Of a DNA stretch of 64,000 bases, positions 11,764 to 23,351 are shown in pieces; within the stretch, counting starts at the first letter, position 1, and each line of letters opens with the position of its first letter. The notes under the pieces are model-generated. The model made no database searches, was not told the origin of the DNA, and worked only from the letters and a program-made list of their open reading frames with translations. Origin of the DNA: Hysterangium stoloniferum. Lineage: Eukaryota; Basidiomycota; Agaricomycetes; Hysterangiales; Hysterangiaceae. The stretch lies in the NCBI GenBank assembly GCA_015178975.1, contig WHVD01000009.1:1054001-1118000 (forward strand), read 5' to 3'. A program made the translations under genes and the position numbers.

Positions 11764-12459
11764 TTTTCATGATTCTGTTGCCATTGCAGGCCTCATATTG
11801 TTTAAATATGTAATGATGTCTTGTCTTACATCTATTCGCGATACATTCCAACACTGTCAGTGCCTTTTTTCAACGTTATAGCCTCTTTCATTTATATCAA
11901 TGTTGTTATAATCGCCCAATGTTGGACGACTACCAGTTTTTAAAAGCCCTTTCCGCACAGTAATATATTGTAGCAGAAGAGTCCGAGTTGTGTCATTCAG
12001 TCAGACTTGCGCAGTTGAAAAAATAGCTAAAAAAACGTTTGGCAGAGGACTCCTTGGATTCGTGTGGGCTATGGGAGAGCCTGAACCATCCAGAATATTT
12101 GGGTCAAACTTTGGCCAAGGTATATAATCCCATTGTCACCAGCATCAAACACTATTTAGATGCTCCTTGGTGTAAGGCTGCATTAGACTATCGCATTCCA
12201 AGTGGCCCCAATCCCCCGTTAGTCTGGTTGTGGTTAGTCTGGGTCTTTACATTACTTAATGGCTTTTTACCGTTCAAAATGTCCAGATCACTTCGCTATG
12301 AAGAAACATGCAAAGCAACGAATCTTTAAATACCCCAGTGGCATTTTGGCCTCATAGAGGAATACATCTTCTGCGTAAAAAATGTGATAAATACGTTACT
12401 CGATTGGAAATGATTGTAATGTGTTTTTAGACAATATTTATGTCCATGCTAAAGACCAT
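11764..12459. other. Intergenic between P450 and DUF6533 gene
   Basis: Tail-to-tail spacer. A 96-codon open frame at 12039-12329 (TTG start, Trp-rich hydrophobic patch) has no recognisable relatives and no convincing start. I do not call it a gene. Confidence 0.4.
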
Positions 12460-14379
12460 TCATAGAGGCTGATTACCCGAGAAGGGTTTATTTATATTGC
12501 GTGAATTGACCGTCGGAAGTGTGCTCGATGGCAATTGCTCTGAATCGCCCGTCGAACAATTCTTGGAACAAGTATTGATCCGCTTGGGAAAGACAATCTC
12601 TCTCAGTGAGATGGTTTCTTCCCATGAGTTATCTCCTCCCTTATTTGACGCCGCTTCGCGAAGATTCATAATCAGCCGTGAACCCTGGGGTATATAGAAA
12701 TGAGACATAGTTCTTAATGCGTAAGCTGACGTCTACGGACCGCCAAGGAATAGACAAAAGACAACCAGCTAAATGAAGATATATTAGAACAAGACTATTA
12801 TCTTGAATGATTGAACCCACGGTTCTTCCACATTCGAAAGGGGCCCGGTTATAAGCAGAACCGACAAAGTAGCGGCCAGCACTGCAACTATGCCATAAAT
12901 GTTAGGAGGTTTCATTAATACTAGTGAGCTCAGAATAATACCGGCAATGCTACAAAAGTCAATTAATACGAAAAACCGGAAAGATCACAAATGCTTACAC
13001 AAAGAAAAAGACTGTTCCGTCTCGGAAGAAGGCAATGAACAGGGGCGATAATGGAGCATGTCTGGATTCCTTCCCCCCCTCCCCACGACGCTTGCGTGTT
13101 TCAATAAGTTTCCAAATTGTCATTAGAAAGAATATCACTGGATTGAAGCATTGGCTGAGGACAGAACACGGACCAAAAGGGATATCCTACCTGCGACGGT
13201 CAAGCATGGAATCCTATGTATTAGTGCATCAGTATCAGAAATATCTCCCGTATGTATATTGGGGGCTCACCAGGCACCTAGAGTAAACTGCCGGGAAGCG
13301 CTAGTTGTCAGGCATCCTGGAAACGGGACACCAGGCTGGGCCGGAAACCAATTGCGGGCGGCCAACAATGAAGACTTGATGCATATATAGAGTTCGGCCT
13401 TGATTAAGAATCAGAATCAACTAGTAAAAGCTAAAGCTGACGACTGACAAAAAATTCACCTAGGAAGCTAGGTCAAACACCAGTGCAGCAAATGAACTTG
13501 AGGAGGTACCCACCAACGAGATTCAGTACAAGAAAGCACAACACTGGCAAAATAAGTGGTAAGAAACCTAACTTCAACGCGGTATTATGTAAATATATAC
13601 CATTTACTTTTCGGTCGTACAACGAATATAGTCGAAGAAGAAGGATAATGTTCACAAGAGTCGTATAGATGATAGAACCACCCCTGCAAGCAATCAGGGC
13701 TGTTCCTTCCAAGACAAAATAATATTCTCACAGTGCGAGGAACCAGAAATATGAAATACAGCTTCGAATATGTTAGGATCTATCTCATGGATGATTGAGG
13801 AGCGACTCACGTCTGATAACAATGTCAGTTGGTAAGGTATGGGAAATTAAATGGGCTCTCACCTCCTTCGACGGGTTAATGTGCGTGTCAACTAGTAAAT
13901 GTCAACGCGAATCTTTGGAACCAAATTAGTTAAAATACTGACTACGGAAATTAATTCTAAGTTGTGTATTATGATTAAACCCCCTAATCTAAGAGAATCT
14001 CGGACTTACGCTACGTGAATTGGGCCCCAGTACCTAACTACTATGTACAGAACTTTGGGCAACGACCACTTTGATCTGGAAAAAAGCGTATTATGCAACG
14101 CAGATACGTTGAATTTATATTATTCGATGTACCTCCAGATATAATCCACCTTCCATCCGATGTTCAAAAGGACTTGGAGAAACTTCGAAAGGGGAAACCT
14201 ACCTCTCGTCCAAAATTTAAAATGATGTCGTACGCAAATGCCGCCAAAGTCGCAGCTAAATCAGATATGATATTATTATTGATGACGGTTATAAATATGA
14301 TAAGTGTTGCAACGGACTCACCAGACGAATAGTTCGCCTCACGAAGTTGCAATAATGCCAGCAACACTGGAGAGTCCAT
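12460..14379 (-). CDS. DUF6533-type multi-span membrane protein, multi-exon (model partly approximate)
   Basis: Basidiomycete-specific integral membrane protein family of unknown function. Conserved pieces appear in order on the minus strand. They are an N-terminus with L-x-x-L-R and A-x-Y-D-I-I-L-x-F-x-x-E (exons 14379-14322 and 14255-14203), WSLPKVLYIVVRYWGPIH (14068-14010), and ILLLRLYSLYDRK (13683-13608). Then come a hydrophobic helix ending GGYLL (from 13571), a P-G-C segment (about 13380-13271), an exon with KRRGEGGKES and FIAFFRDGTVFFF (13154-12999), one from 12949, and the end with GSRLIMNLREAA (about 12690-12460). These match the family's helix and loop order. I could not find a stop-free join between 14010 and 13683, so that part is uncertain or damaged. 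A short Ser/Asn-rich tail follows the last helix. Confidence 0.65.
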
Positions 14380-14940
14380 TCCTGTCCAAGGGTGCGACGT
14401 TCGAGTTTTAAATGAAAACCAAATAGGATAAGAAAGTCGAGATAAACTCCATTGATATTACGGTCGCATTGACATTACCTCAGGTGAGGAGAGCTCCTAC
14501 TGAGCCTCCAACAACCAAATGTCATGGCAACGAATTGGGAGTCCATTTGATGAGCTGGGGTCTCTGTTTGCCGAAGTAATCCGTTGAACCCTGAATTCAT
14601 TTTCCCCAAATGGTTACTCCAAAATGTAATAACTTGCAGGGACTATGTGGTTCTGATTGTGATGTTGTGTCGAGCTCAGATGTCGGCGGATATTGCTAAA
14701 AGGGGCAATAACGTCGAAAAACAAGTGCGGACGGTGCTGGAGGGTATAGGGACCATGTGTCTCTAATTTTGATGTTGCATTATTTCAGCTAAGACACTCT
14801 TGACAGTACTGTCAGAGAGGGATGGCTTTGAAAAAAAAAGTGCGAACAGTAAGGTACTGAAGTATATTCTGAATAAATGTAGGATGAAAGAACATCTGAG
14901 TGTCAGAACAATGTGGGGTTTGTTATTATAGAAATAATAC
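14380..14940. other. Spacer with a degenerate tandem duplication
   Basis: Two diverged copies of a roughly 110-bp segment follow one another at about 14641-14750 and 14751-14860; both contain GTGCG-A-CGGT-like and GATGTTG landmarks. No coding capacity is evident. Confidence 0.4.
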
Positions 14941-15033
14941 GTAAAGAATGCTATGAATCACATCGATCTGACAGATTCTGCGCTTCCGATAGGATCCGAC
15001 TCTCAAGTTAAGAAGCGTACTCTATGTGCGTAA
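14941..15033 (+). pseudogene. Relic of a P450 last exon
   Basis: The 93 bases align without gaps to the final part of the P450 gene at 9.7 kb (about 11671-11763). Both end with the same KRTLC-x-stop arrangement, and the IDL and SP/SD-x-VKKRTLC positions are shared. Nothing resembling the rest of a P450 precedes it. It is best read as the remaining tail of a duplicated gene. Confidence 0.65.
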
Positions 15034-16547
15034 CCACAGATCCTTTCGCTTCAATGAGAACGCACATCAAGATGCACATATGCCATCAAGAAGCAACGAA
15101 GTTGCATTTCTATTTGGTTGCTCCCTCCTTTTTATGGCAATGCGTTTAAGTTTGGACTCTGACAGACGCCCAAACTTCCTACATGCCAGTGCCTGTGTCA
15201 TGTGGGTTCGTCTGCCAAGGTGGGGATAGAGTTGGATAATCAGCTATCCCTTTTTTCAGGTTCCAATAGTGACTCTCCCCAATATTTACGTGTGTTCATC
15301 CTCAACATAACTTACTATGGTGAATGTGGAATGTAGATCCGCCAATCTTCAAAGCTTTCTCGTTCTCCTTCGCCGCTTCTAACCACACTATTTTGACGAC
15401 TGCAGTACCCATTCTGCATTTGACTTCCGTGCAGTGTCAGACTTGTCATGGATAGCAAGTACTTTCATGTTACCTCGAATATATTTTATCTCCGGTTCAA
15501 AATCCGGCTGGAAAGCCGCTTATCTCACTATACGCTACCGTTATTAGCTACAGAGATTGATTGCGCAGTCTTAATTCGTCGGGGAAGAGGCACTGCCAGT
15601 GGTACCGCAGGCAACATCCTTGAATAATATTTACACAGCTGATCTTAAGCCCGCTGCTTGCCACTTTGTCTCTGACACTGAGTGATAGCAAATGCAGCAC
15701 AAGCACTTGCCATAGAAGTAAATGGGGTTTTGAGAATGTAAGAATAGTTTACCGCCAGAGACTAGAACGCAATCGCTCATTTAGCCTCAACATCATTACA
15801 GATGGCAGCGGCGGTGTTAGCCCTTGCTCTGGATACTGTGTTTGTGTTGTATTATTTTTCGTGCACCCTTGATCCCTTGATCTTTTTCCCTTGAAGCCTT
15901 GAAGCCTTGACGTATTAACCTGATCAAGGATCTCATTGACAGTATGTAGCTGCTCGGTCACGCTATCAACAAAAGGGACCGGCACTTCAGGAACCTCATC
16001 ACCCGTACTACTGATTGTCACCCTATACTCTAAAATTCAAGTGTCTAACATTAACTAAGCCATCGAATTTACTCGAGCTTGAGAACCGGTCAGATGGCAA
16101 CTTGAGGAGTCTCAACTCGCGAAGATAACTCGGGTCCCGGAACACCCATATCGCGTCCTTTAGAACTTTGGTGTTGCTGTCATTTAAATTATCACAACGC
16201 GCAAAATCTCAATCAAGGACCCCGAAGCCACATGATAAGCTTTTTAAAACATCGTTCCATCACCGCTGTTTCTTCAATATCTTTCCCACCTTCATCATGG
16301 CACCCCTCAATGCTTCACACTGATATAGGTCAATAGCTATACCACTCATAAATCTCAACCAGTTCTCAATACAGCTTCAATTCATGTGAGAACAATAGCT
16401 TTGCCTCTAGCACAATCAAAGTATGATGCGTTACATCCCTTTATGGCGCTGCATAGATTATATGTGGTTCATTTAACTATTAAATAGGCTTGATTGGGTC
16501 CGTAATGAGATGTTTCCCCAGCTAGACGGTCAAATATTTCCACTGTT
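15034..16547. other. Spacer, no supported gene
   Basis: A 90-residue minus-strand frame (15749-16021) is open but has no recognisable domain or intron signals. The 3' part, with a run of T and C before 16548, probably contains the promoter of the next P450. Confidence 0.35.
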
Positions 16548-18177
16548 ATGGGTTACAGTCAACTCGCTATACTTTCCTTACAGTTACGCTCATCCACAGC
16601 TGAAATAGCTCTTTTTGCCATTTTTTTTTCAATCCTGATTACTACGTGGAAGTCGTCCAGTAAATATTCCCGAGTCGGCCCTCCCATTGTTTCCAGCTAT
16701 CTACCTTGGGTCGGGAGTGCATGGCCATATACCCGCGACCCCCTGAAATTTTTGCGATTATGCAGGCAATGACAACCATTTTAATTAAACTACCACTTCT
16801 AACATTATGATTACAGTGATAGGTATGGCTCCTCATTCAAGTTCATCGTCTGTGGACGCCCCATTGTGGCCATTTCCTCCCCGACTGCAATATCGAATTT
16901 TCTTCGGGATCGCTCCGGAACTTTTGATGTCATACAGTATCAATATCTTTTCCATCTGGGTGGAACTCCCAATTCACCGCGCAATCAGCATATCTGGGAC
17001 ATCGTGAATAAAAAGGCCTTCACTTCCGCCAGGCGTGGTTTATCTCAGCGGGGTTTACTCAAGCTCTCTACAACCCTCAACCATTTACTTTTCGATGAAA
17101 TACATTCCTTGGTGGCGGACGGCTCAATAAAATTGCCCGTAATGGCATTTGCCCAAAAGGTGCTTTTTATGGCTGTCATGCGATCACTGTACGGCCATCA
17201 CTTCCCCCCCGACTTCTACGACGATTTGATTACTTTCGATAATGGTCTCCCGATGATCTTCCACGGGCTTCCTTTTTTTGCCCCAGCGGCAACACATGCT
17301 CGTGAACGGTTAGTTGCTAGGTTTGCTAAATATATTTCCAACTCATGGCGTGAGGACGAGTATGGCGGATATTTAGAAGGCGCCTCCGAAGCCATATCAA
17401 GTATCGTTAGAGAGTTGAAATCAACAGATCTAACTCTAGACGAGATCTCACGTCTTATGTCTACCTTCCTCTGGGGAGCTCAGAGTACCTCGGTTCGCGT
17501 GGCTGCTTGGGCGGTGCGGTACTTGGTTACCAACCAAGAGGTGTATGGCCGTTTACAAGCAGAGATTCGTGTCGCTAGAACGACAACATACACCGATCTT
17601 GATTCATTATTATCTGTGGAACCACGTGAATTGGATGGTCCATCCTTTTCCCTAGTCACCTCCTTTGTTAAGGAGGTCATGAGGATGACGATACTGCCCG
17701 TTTCGGCCCGCATTGCCACTCAGCACGTTCATATACCGGACGTCGACGGCGAATCAATATTGATACGAGAAGGAGAGATAGTTCTAGCAAATGTATCCAG
17801 CATGCATTATTCCGGCGACCAATACCAGGATTCCGAAAAATTTATAGTCGACAGATTCTCGTCTCACAACAAAAGTTATGGTGGTGAAGAAAAATGTTTC
17901 AAACCTTTCGGCACCGGATTGCGTGTGGTAGGTTATATTTCATTCGCCGGTAATGTGACTTATAACCACACTATAGTGCGCGGGGAAGAATTTTGCCATG
18001 CACTCGTTGCGGATGTTAGTCATTCTATGTGTCGATACATTTGATATTCGACTTGCACCTAATACTTCGGGACGCATTCCTGAAATCCCGAACTTCGACA
18101 CCAGACTGTGCACACCCGTCGCTGACCCTGATAAGGAGATCGATATTGTCGTCTTTAGACAGTCATTGCCTCTGTAA
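16548..18177 (+). CDS. Cytochrome P450 with CYP7/CYP8-like I-helix, 3 exons
   Basis: Exons 16548-16765, 16817-17927 and 17977-18177 give 509 residues plus TAA with all junctions in phase. The first intron would use a GC-AG pair (donor AG|GCAATG); the second is GT-AG. An N-terminal membrane anchor (about residues 15-35) is followed by a Pro-rich hinge. The K-helix ExxR is in FVKEVMRMT, and the heme loop is PFGTGLRVCAGKNFA with the axial Cys. In the I-helix the usual A-G-x-(D/E)-T is replaced by WGAQSTS. A similar Trp-start, acid-free I-helix is known from CYP7/CYP8 (sterol hydroxylases and prostacyclin synthase), so relationship or convergence with that group is an inference. The gene appears intact; its substrate is unknown. 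Confidence 0.88.
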
Positions 18178-19585
18178 ATAGTCGTTATTTTGTTCGTATA
18201 ACCTACGGTATGGCGAAGGTCTACTCAGAATTACTTTAGAGGCATACCCCCATCTGCGTTATAATATTTGAATATTTAGTTGGTGTTATATATCTATGCC
18301 AAAAAATGTCAGATCAGTCGCCTTACGGATCTACGAGTCATTCTCATACTTTGATATCTACCGGCTATTCCACTACATGTCAATATTTCATATTTAGATC
18401 CTGTGTATTAACGGACGGGGGATGGGCCAGCATATAGGGCCAGTCAGATAGAGAGTAAATTTCGAGATCCATAGAATAGTTACCCATGCAGTCTCAACTA
18501 GAGTTATTGAGGGATATACATGGAGTAGAATCTCGATATTTTTACTAGGACAGGGCTCTGCAGCCAAATCTGGAGATTTTCAAGAAGATACAAAGAGCAG
18601 AATCCTAAGATTTATCAGGTAGACCTGGGAAGCCTAATCTGGAGATACTGAGTGAGATATCACTGGCAGGAGGCTCTCAAAGGATCACAGGTTTCACGGG
18701 CTTACCCGCAGCTACTTGCTCCATACCACCACACCAAATGGATTTTTTAGGCACTTGGAACATGTACCCAGCATCTAAAAATGGGATGTAGATAGGTTAC
18801 CATGCCAATCAGATGGGTATACACACATGACCTGTCACTAAAACATATAGAATTAAATGTAAAGCTTTTGCATCATGTGAAGACTGCATACTTAACATCA
18901 GTGGGTACCCTAGGGTAAAACCTGTAGGTAGTCAGTATCTAGCATCTGATACCTGGAACAGATATAGGTAGGACTTTCGATTACCTCAAAATCCATGGGT
19001 GGGAACCCAAAAGCTGTGGGTCTAACCTGTTAAAGCCTTATTAGTAACCAGGATGGAGTCTAGGAATTTTCAATTCTACTTGACTATAGATGCAACACCC
19101 TACATATGTTCCTGTTAACACTGAAAAATTAATTCTAAACTGTGGATTTATGACTTGATCTGTCATTTTACCTTCCTCAATTAGGCTATCATAGATGGGG
19201 CTGCATATCAGGAACATTTTACCAACCTGGTGCATTGTACAGGTATCACCACAAAGTATGATATAGCCATGTCATAGTGGAAACAGTTGAAGTTTGATAC
19301 CCTAGATGGATCAATATTGATTTATCAGTGTATATGTATTTCATCTCTGCACCTCCTTTCCTCTTTCTCTCAGTTGTTTTTATGCACTGTATACTCATAA
19401 GATAGACTACTCTAGCTGATGTAGAATAGGTATGTATTCACAACAGAAACCTTGGCAGAATACATGTAGAAGATTCACTGTGTGCTTGCAGTTGCATACA
19501 CAATACTAATCTTTTAGTGCAACTGTTGTGTCTTCAATAGCTAGTCATTCCATCCTGGATTAGGTGTATTTGTTTGATGTATGTA
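18178..19585. other. No supported gene
   Basis: AT-rich repeat-like DNA, with only short frames on both strands and no domain, LTR boundary or RNA gene that I can support. Confidence 0.4.
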
Positions 19586-19590
19586 AGTAA

Positions 19591-19900
19591 TGTTAGAATA
19601 TGATAACGTGATTAATCGTAATCTCATATCTCGTCTTGTGACTGTATAGGTTCCAGCTGGTTCACACATGTGATTGATATATTTAGTTAGAGTTCACTAG
19701 ATCCGTAGCAAGCCATCGTGCACAGACCAGTGCACAGACCATGTATACTAGTATATAGTTAGTTCAGATGAGGAGTAGATCCCTCATCTGAAAGCCTAGC
19801 AATATCACCGGCTTAGCATCTACCCGCTCTACTCTTAGTGGCTATGCTCCAACAGTAGAGAGTCCTTGTACTGTGATTCCCAGGCTAGCAGATCTCAACA
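19591..19900. mobile_element. Solo LTR with TSD AGTAA
   Basis: A 310-bp block starts TGTTAGAATATG and ends GATCTCAACA. It is flanked by the perfect direct repeat AGTAA (19586-19590, 19901-19905). Size and termini suggest a Copia LTR, but no internal sequence is attached. Confidence 0.75.
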
Positions 19901-20309
19901 AGTAAGCACTGTGACCTTTTGATCATTAAATGCATGTATTAACTGCCTGTACTAGCATCCTTGGAAACAAAGATACAGTATTGATGAGTACTGCAATTAT
20001 CAGCTGACAATCTGTTGTCTCCAGGAACACCAAATGAAACCAACCCTCTCATCCCCTGAAGAGGTAAATGTGTACAAGTAGAGGTACACAAATCTCAATA
20101 ATACTGACACATTCATCTCAGTTCATGAAAATTCATTCCTTCTAACAGCTCCACATTGCTTGTCTGCATTAGTAAAAAAACCGTCCAAGTCTGCAACACA
20201 TGACTGATCCCACACTACTTGATCACTGAATTTACAGTTGAATTTGAGCAAGTGTCCATTGATAAAAGACTTATGTATATATCTCCCTCATTTAGCAACC
20301 AATTTGGAT

Positions 20310-20720
20310 AAGAAATTTGTCAACATTCTGAAATTGCACCAGTGAGGTGTATAATATAACCAACTTTTGATGGATGTGCCAAAGGGTTACACAGCTCACA
20401 TTTCAATTGTTCAATAAGTGAATGTATCAAGTTTGCAAGGATGCATCTGGATTGAAATGGCAAGACATCAAATCTGCATCTTGATCTATATACATATTTC
20501 CTCAATATTTCAACCTTTGGCTTGGCCAATAGCTTTGTTAACAAATCAGAAGGCATCTCTGAAGTAGGTAGATGTATAAACTTAATCTTTCCATTATCTA
20601 CTATTTGCCTCAGTGGTGTTCAAGATCTCTGGCAACTGCCACAGCAGACTGATTGTCAAGATACAAAGTGGATGTGATGTTGTTTGAAGATATTCCAATT
20701 CCTCCTAACCAATGAGCATT
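20310..20720 (-). pseudogene. Copia pol relic, RNase H end
   Basis: On the minus strand the hallmark DNQSAVAVA (about 20625-20660) of the Copia RNase H domain is followed, in another frame, by a P-x-D-L-L-T-K-L-L-A-K-P block (about 20510-20550). That block corresponds to the family's A-D-x-F-T-K-P-L motif near the pol C-terminus. The frame changes and stops show it is dead. RT and integrase are absent. Confidence 0.6.
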
Positions 20721-20819
20721 CTTAGTCCAAGGTTTCATAGTCCCATACACCACTGGTATCCTTGATTGTTTGGCAATGCCCTGCATCTCTAGAAGATTCA
20801 CAAATGAAAATAATCCCTC

Positions 20820-21440
20820 TAGACTTCCATAAGTCCCAAATTACAACCAAGCCCATTGTAAAGTCTAAAATGCATGGCTTCCTCAGCATTTGTAGTATCT
20901 AGTAGTTGCTCTCAGAGATCTTCTTTCATGGTTCTAAATGGCTTAAAAAAGCATTTGGGAAGGTCTGCCCTGCTGCCACCAATCCATCCAGTTTTCAACA
21001 CCTGGAAAGTCATGTATAAGTGCTGCAACATATGCTTTAAAGGCCTCTGCATTGATAGCCTCTAACAAAGCTAGAGCATGTGATTCAAAAGTGTCCTGTA
21101 GCTGGGGTTGTATCACACCACTAATCCTTTTGAGATGAGTGATGCCAGTATGAAAATGCTGATAGCATCCTTTCAAAATTGAGTTTTCTGCCTTAGTTAA
21201 TTCCTCATTATTTCATGTATTGCCTTCCATGGTTGACCAAAACTGAATAAAGGCCTCCACAAAGCCATTTGCCTGAGCTTGACTGAAATCAACAATACAT
21301 GGAAACATTTCATCAGTTAATTGGTGTCCCTGCTTCTGACATTGAGAGGTAACACTTTGAAACAGCATTAGAAAGTGTATTTGATAATGCATGGAAGCGG
21401 TGCCATTAGCTGCTGAGATGTAAGCCTGGCATCCCAGTCT
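20820..21440 (-). pseudogene. Transposase-like relic of unassigned superfamily
   Basis: The minus strand encodes, with several stops, V-D-F-S-Q-A-Q-A-x-G-F, then L-K-G-C-x-x-H-F, then F-P-G-V-E-N-W-M-D-W-W, then T-T-N-A-E-E-A-M-H. This order (acidic D, H-rich helix, W-x-x-W-W, TN-x-x-E-x-x-H) is like the C-terminal half of large DDE-type transposases seen in mushroom genomes. I cannot assign the superfamily. It lies directly next to the Copia RNase H relic. Confidence 0.4.
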
Positions 21441-21764
21441 TACGCATTTTCCTTTTGTTCCATTCTTGGAGGATAACCGAAAACTTTAAAAGTTATTTAT
21501 CCACTAAAGTATATATATTTATATTGTTTGTTGTAAAATTAATATTTAATCAAATTCAGCCTATCAGATAATATTCTGGAGAATAAGGAAATATTAATAT
21601 TTATCTTGTATCTGACAAAAGTTAGTCAAAAAAAAAAATATAGATTATCCTTTTGGGGATAAATTCCACAACATAGATTGGTTGGCCAGATATGTAGTTC
21701 TGGTTAACTTTCTAAACCAAATAAATTTAAATTATATGAACTATATTTGAAAGTTTGCATAATA

Positions 21765-21945
21765 TACAAGAGAATGCATCTCATCCCAAAGATTAAGTCA
21801 TAACCCAAGTAATTTTGGTTAACTATAATGTTTGTGGACATTTTAAAAGTCATGGAGATACTAGAGAATGTATTTTATCCCAAAGATTAGGTAACAACCC
21901 AGATAATCTAGTATAACCATGACATTTGTGCATATTTTAAGGGAG
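21765..21945. repeat. Diverged tandem duplication of about 90 bp
   Basis: Both halves run AGAGAATG, then ATCCCAAAGATTA, then AACCCA, then ATAA, then TTTGTG and CATTTTAA. The halves start at about 21770 and 21860. Confidence 0.6.
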
Positions 21946-22436
21946 TGTACAAGTCTTAAAGATGAAATTTTGGGTTAATGAAATATAAATCCCTAAAACA
22001 TGTAGTCATAGCCAGGAGAAATAGTCTCACTTAAAAATATGAGGAGTTTTTCATAAAATTTTGTGTATTCAATGAATTGTGACTATCCTCCCTTATTGTT
22101 CTGTCCTTTTTGTTCGTAGCACATGTATATATAGTCTAGGTAGTTTTCCATCTCTTAGACTTACTGTATGCTGCCTGCCACGTATACTGCCTGCTAGTTC
22201 ATTGAGCAATACACTGTGGTCCTATCAACCCATGTGACCCGGACCCAGTGATCCCATTTGACGATGGGATTACATGAGAAGAGAACTGGACCCAACAATA
22301 AAGATGTTGAGAATATACAGATAATACTATAAGCACCCAATCACTCATTCTCTAATAGCCATGTGCAGCATCATACTGAACAACATCTAGCATTATTTGT
22401 AGCTCCATTCAAGAAGTTTGAAGTACAAGGATTGTA
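21946..22436. other. LTR-like tail without a confirmed partner
   Basis: At about 22080-22295 a TATATATAG box is followed by a C/T-rich stretch and an end reading GGACCCAACA. This looks like the 3' half of an LTR, but I found neither its start nor a target duplication. Confidence 0.3.
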
Positions 22437-23165
22437 TGACTAAAGTCAGCAGGCTGATGGGGACTGATCAGAAGGACTTGGCTTCAGCTTATGTGCTGCA
22501 CCCTCGCAAGTTATTGTCGAGTGTCCTTAAATCTCGGGTGGGTGAAGACTAGTCCTGTCATATTCCTCACGGTGGTGTACCGATCAGAACCAAAGGATAA
22601 GTCGAGTGTCGGGCCAAGGGGTCGGGGACTGAGAGTGGGCAAGCACACGCAAAGGCAGAGAGCGGGATAATTAGAGTGAGACTTCTAGAGATGTATGTGG
22701 GTGTTCTGGATCAATATTCTGATTGACTAGTAACTACAACTACAGCGGATTAATATGCAAATTATTGGTGTCTAGAAAATACTAACTAAGGGAAGAGTGG
22801 AAACATTATTGACAAATAAACTTGACTAGGAACGGGAAGGTTACAATAAGTTCAGAGGCTGTGAATTAACCGAGAGTGGAATTACGAGAAAAGGAAATAG
22901 TCCACAGGTTACAAGTATGTATATACAGGCATATGTGAAACATAGAGCAGAAATGGATCATCATAATAAAAGGGGATGTATCAGAGTATAACCAGATAGT
23001 ACGAGTGTAATTTGACAGGGGTGTAAACGAGGTTTGATCGCTGTGAAGGCATACATCAGTGTTGGACGACTGACGGTTTCTGATACGATGACTTGATCAA
23101 TAACTTGAAGCATCGATAGGTGGCAATAACCTCGGGGACTGTCGGGTTGTGACACAGTTGCAACA
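22437..23165. repeat. 3' LTR of element C (outer end truncated)
   Basis: Co-linear with 42810-43550 but lacking the first roughly 24 bases (TGTTAAGAAC...). It ends GTTGCAACA. The purine tract of the element lies just inside (plus strand run of C at about 23180), matching those of elements A and D. Confidence 0.8.
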
Positions 23166-23255
23166 TGGTCATAACTGTATCCCCCCATTTGGCTGAAATC
23201 CCAAGGAGGCTGAAAATCTAGATCCCGTATGTAAAACTTGTTGGGTACAGGTGGT

Positions 23256-23303
23256 GTGTCAAAACATCATGTGACCTGGTAAAAATTTACATATGTATAA
23301 AAA
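23256..23303 (+). promoter_or_regulatory. Promoter of the antisense gene in element C
   Basis: A box beginning GTGTCAAAAC and continuing TCATGTGACCTGG (23256-23279) precedes TATAAAAA (23296-23303), about 50 bases before the ATG. The same box and a TATA are found at the equivalent place in elements A and D. Confidence 0.6.
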
Positions 23304-23351
23304 TTCGAGAGGTGCTGGCACTTGAATTTTAACTCTTTCCCTTCAACCACA

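Noticed and set aside
12039-12329. 96-codon plus-strand frame with Trp-rich hydrophobic patch
   Set aside because: It begins at TTG, has no recognisable domain and lies between two convergent genes; more likely a chance frame or UTR.
15749-16021. 90-codon minus-strand frame
   Set aside because: No domain, no supporting splice sites, no upstream promoter signal.
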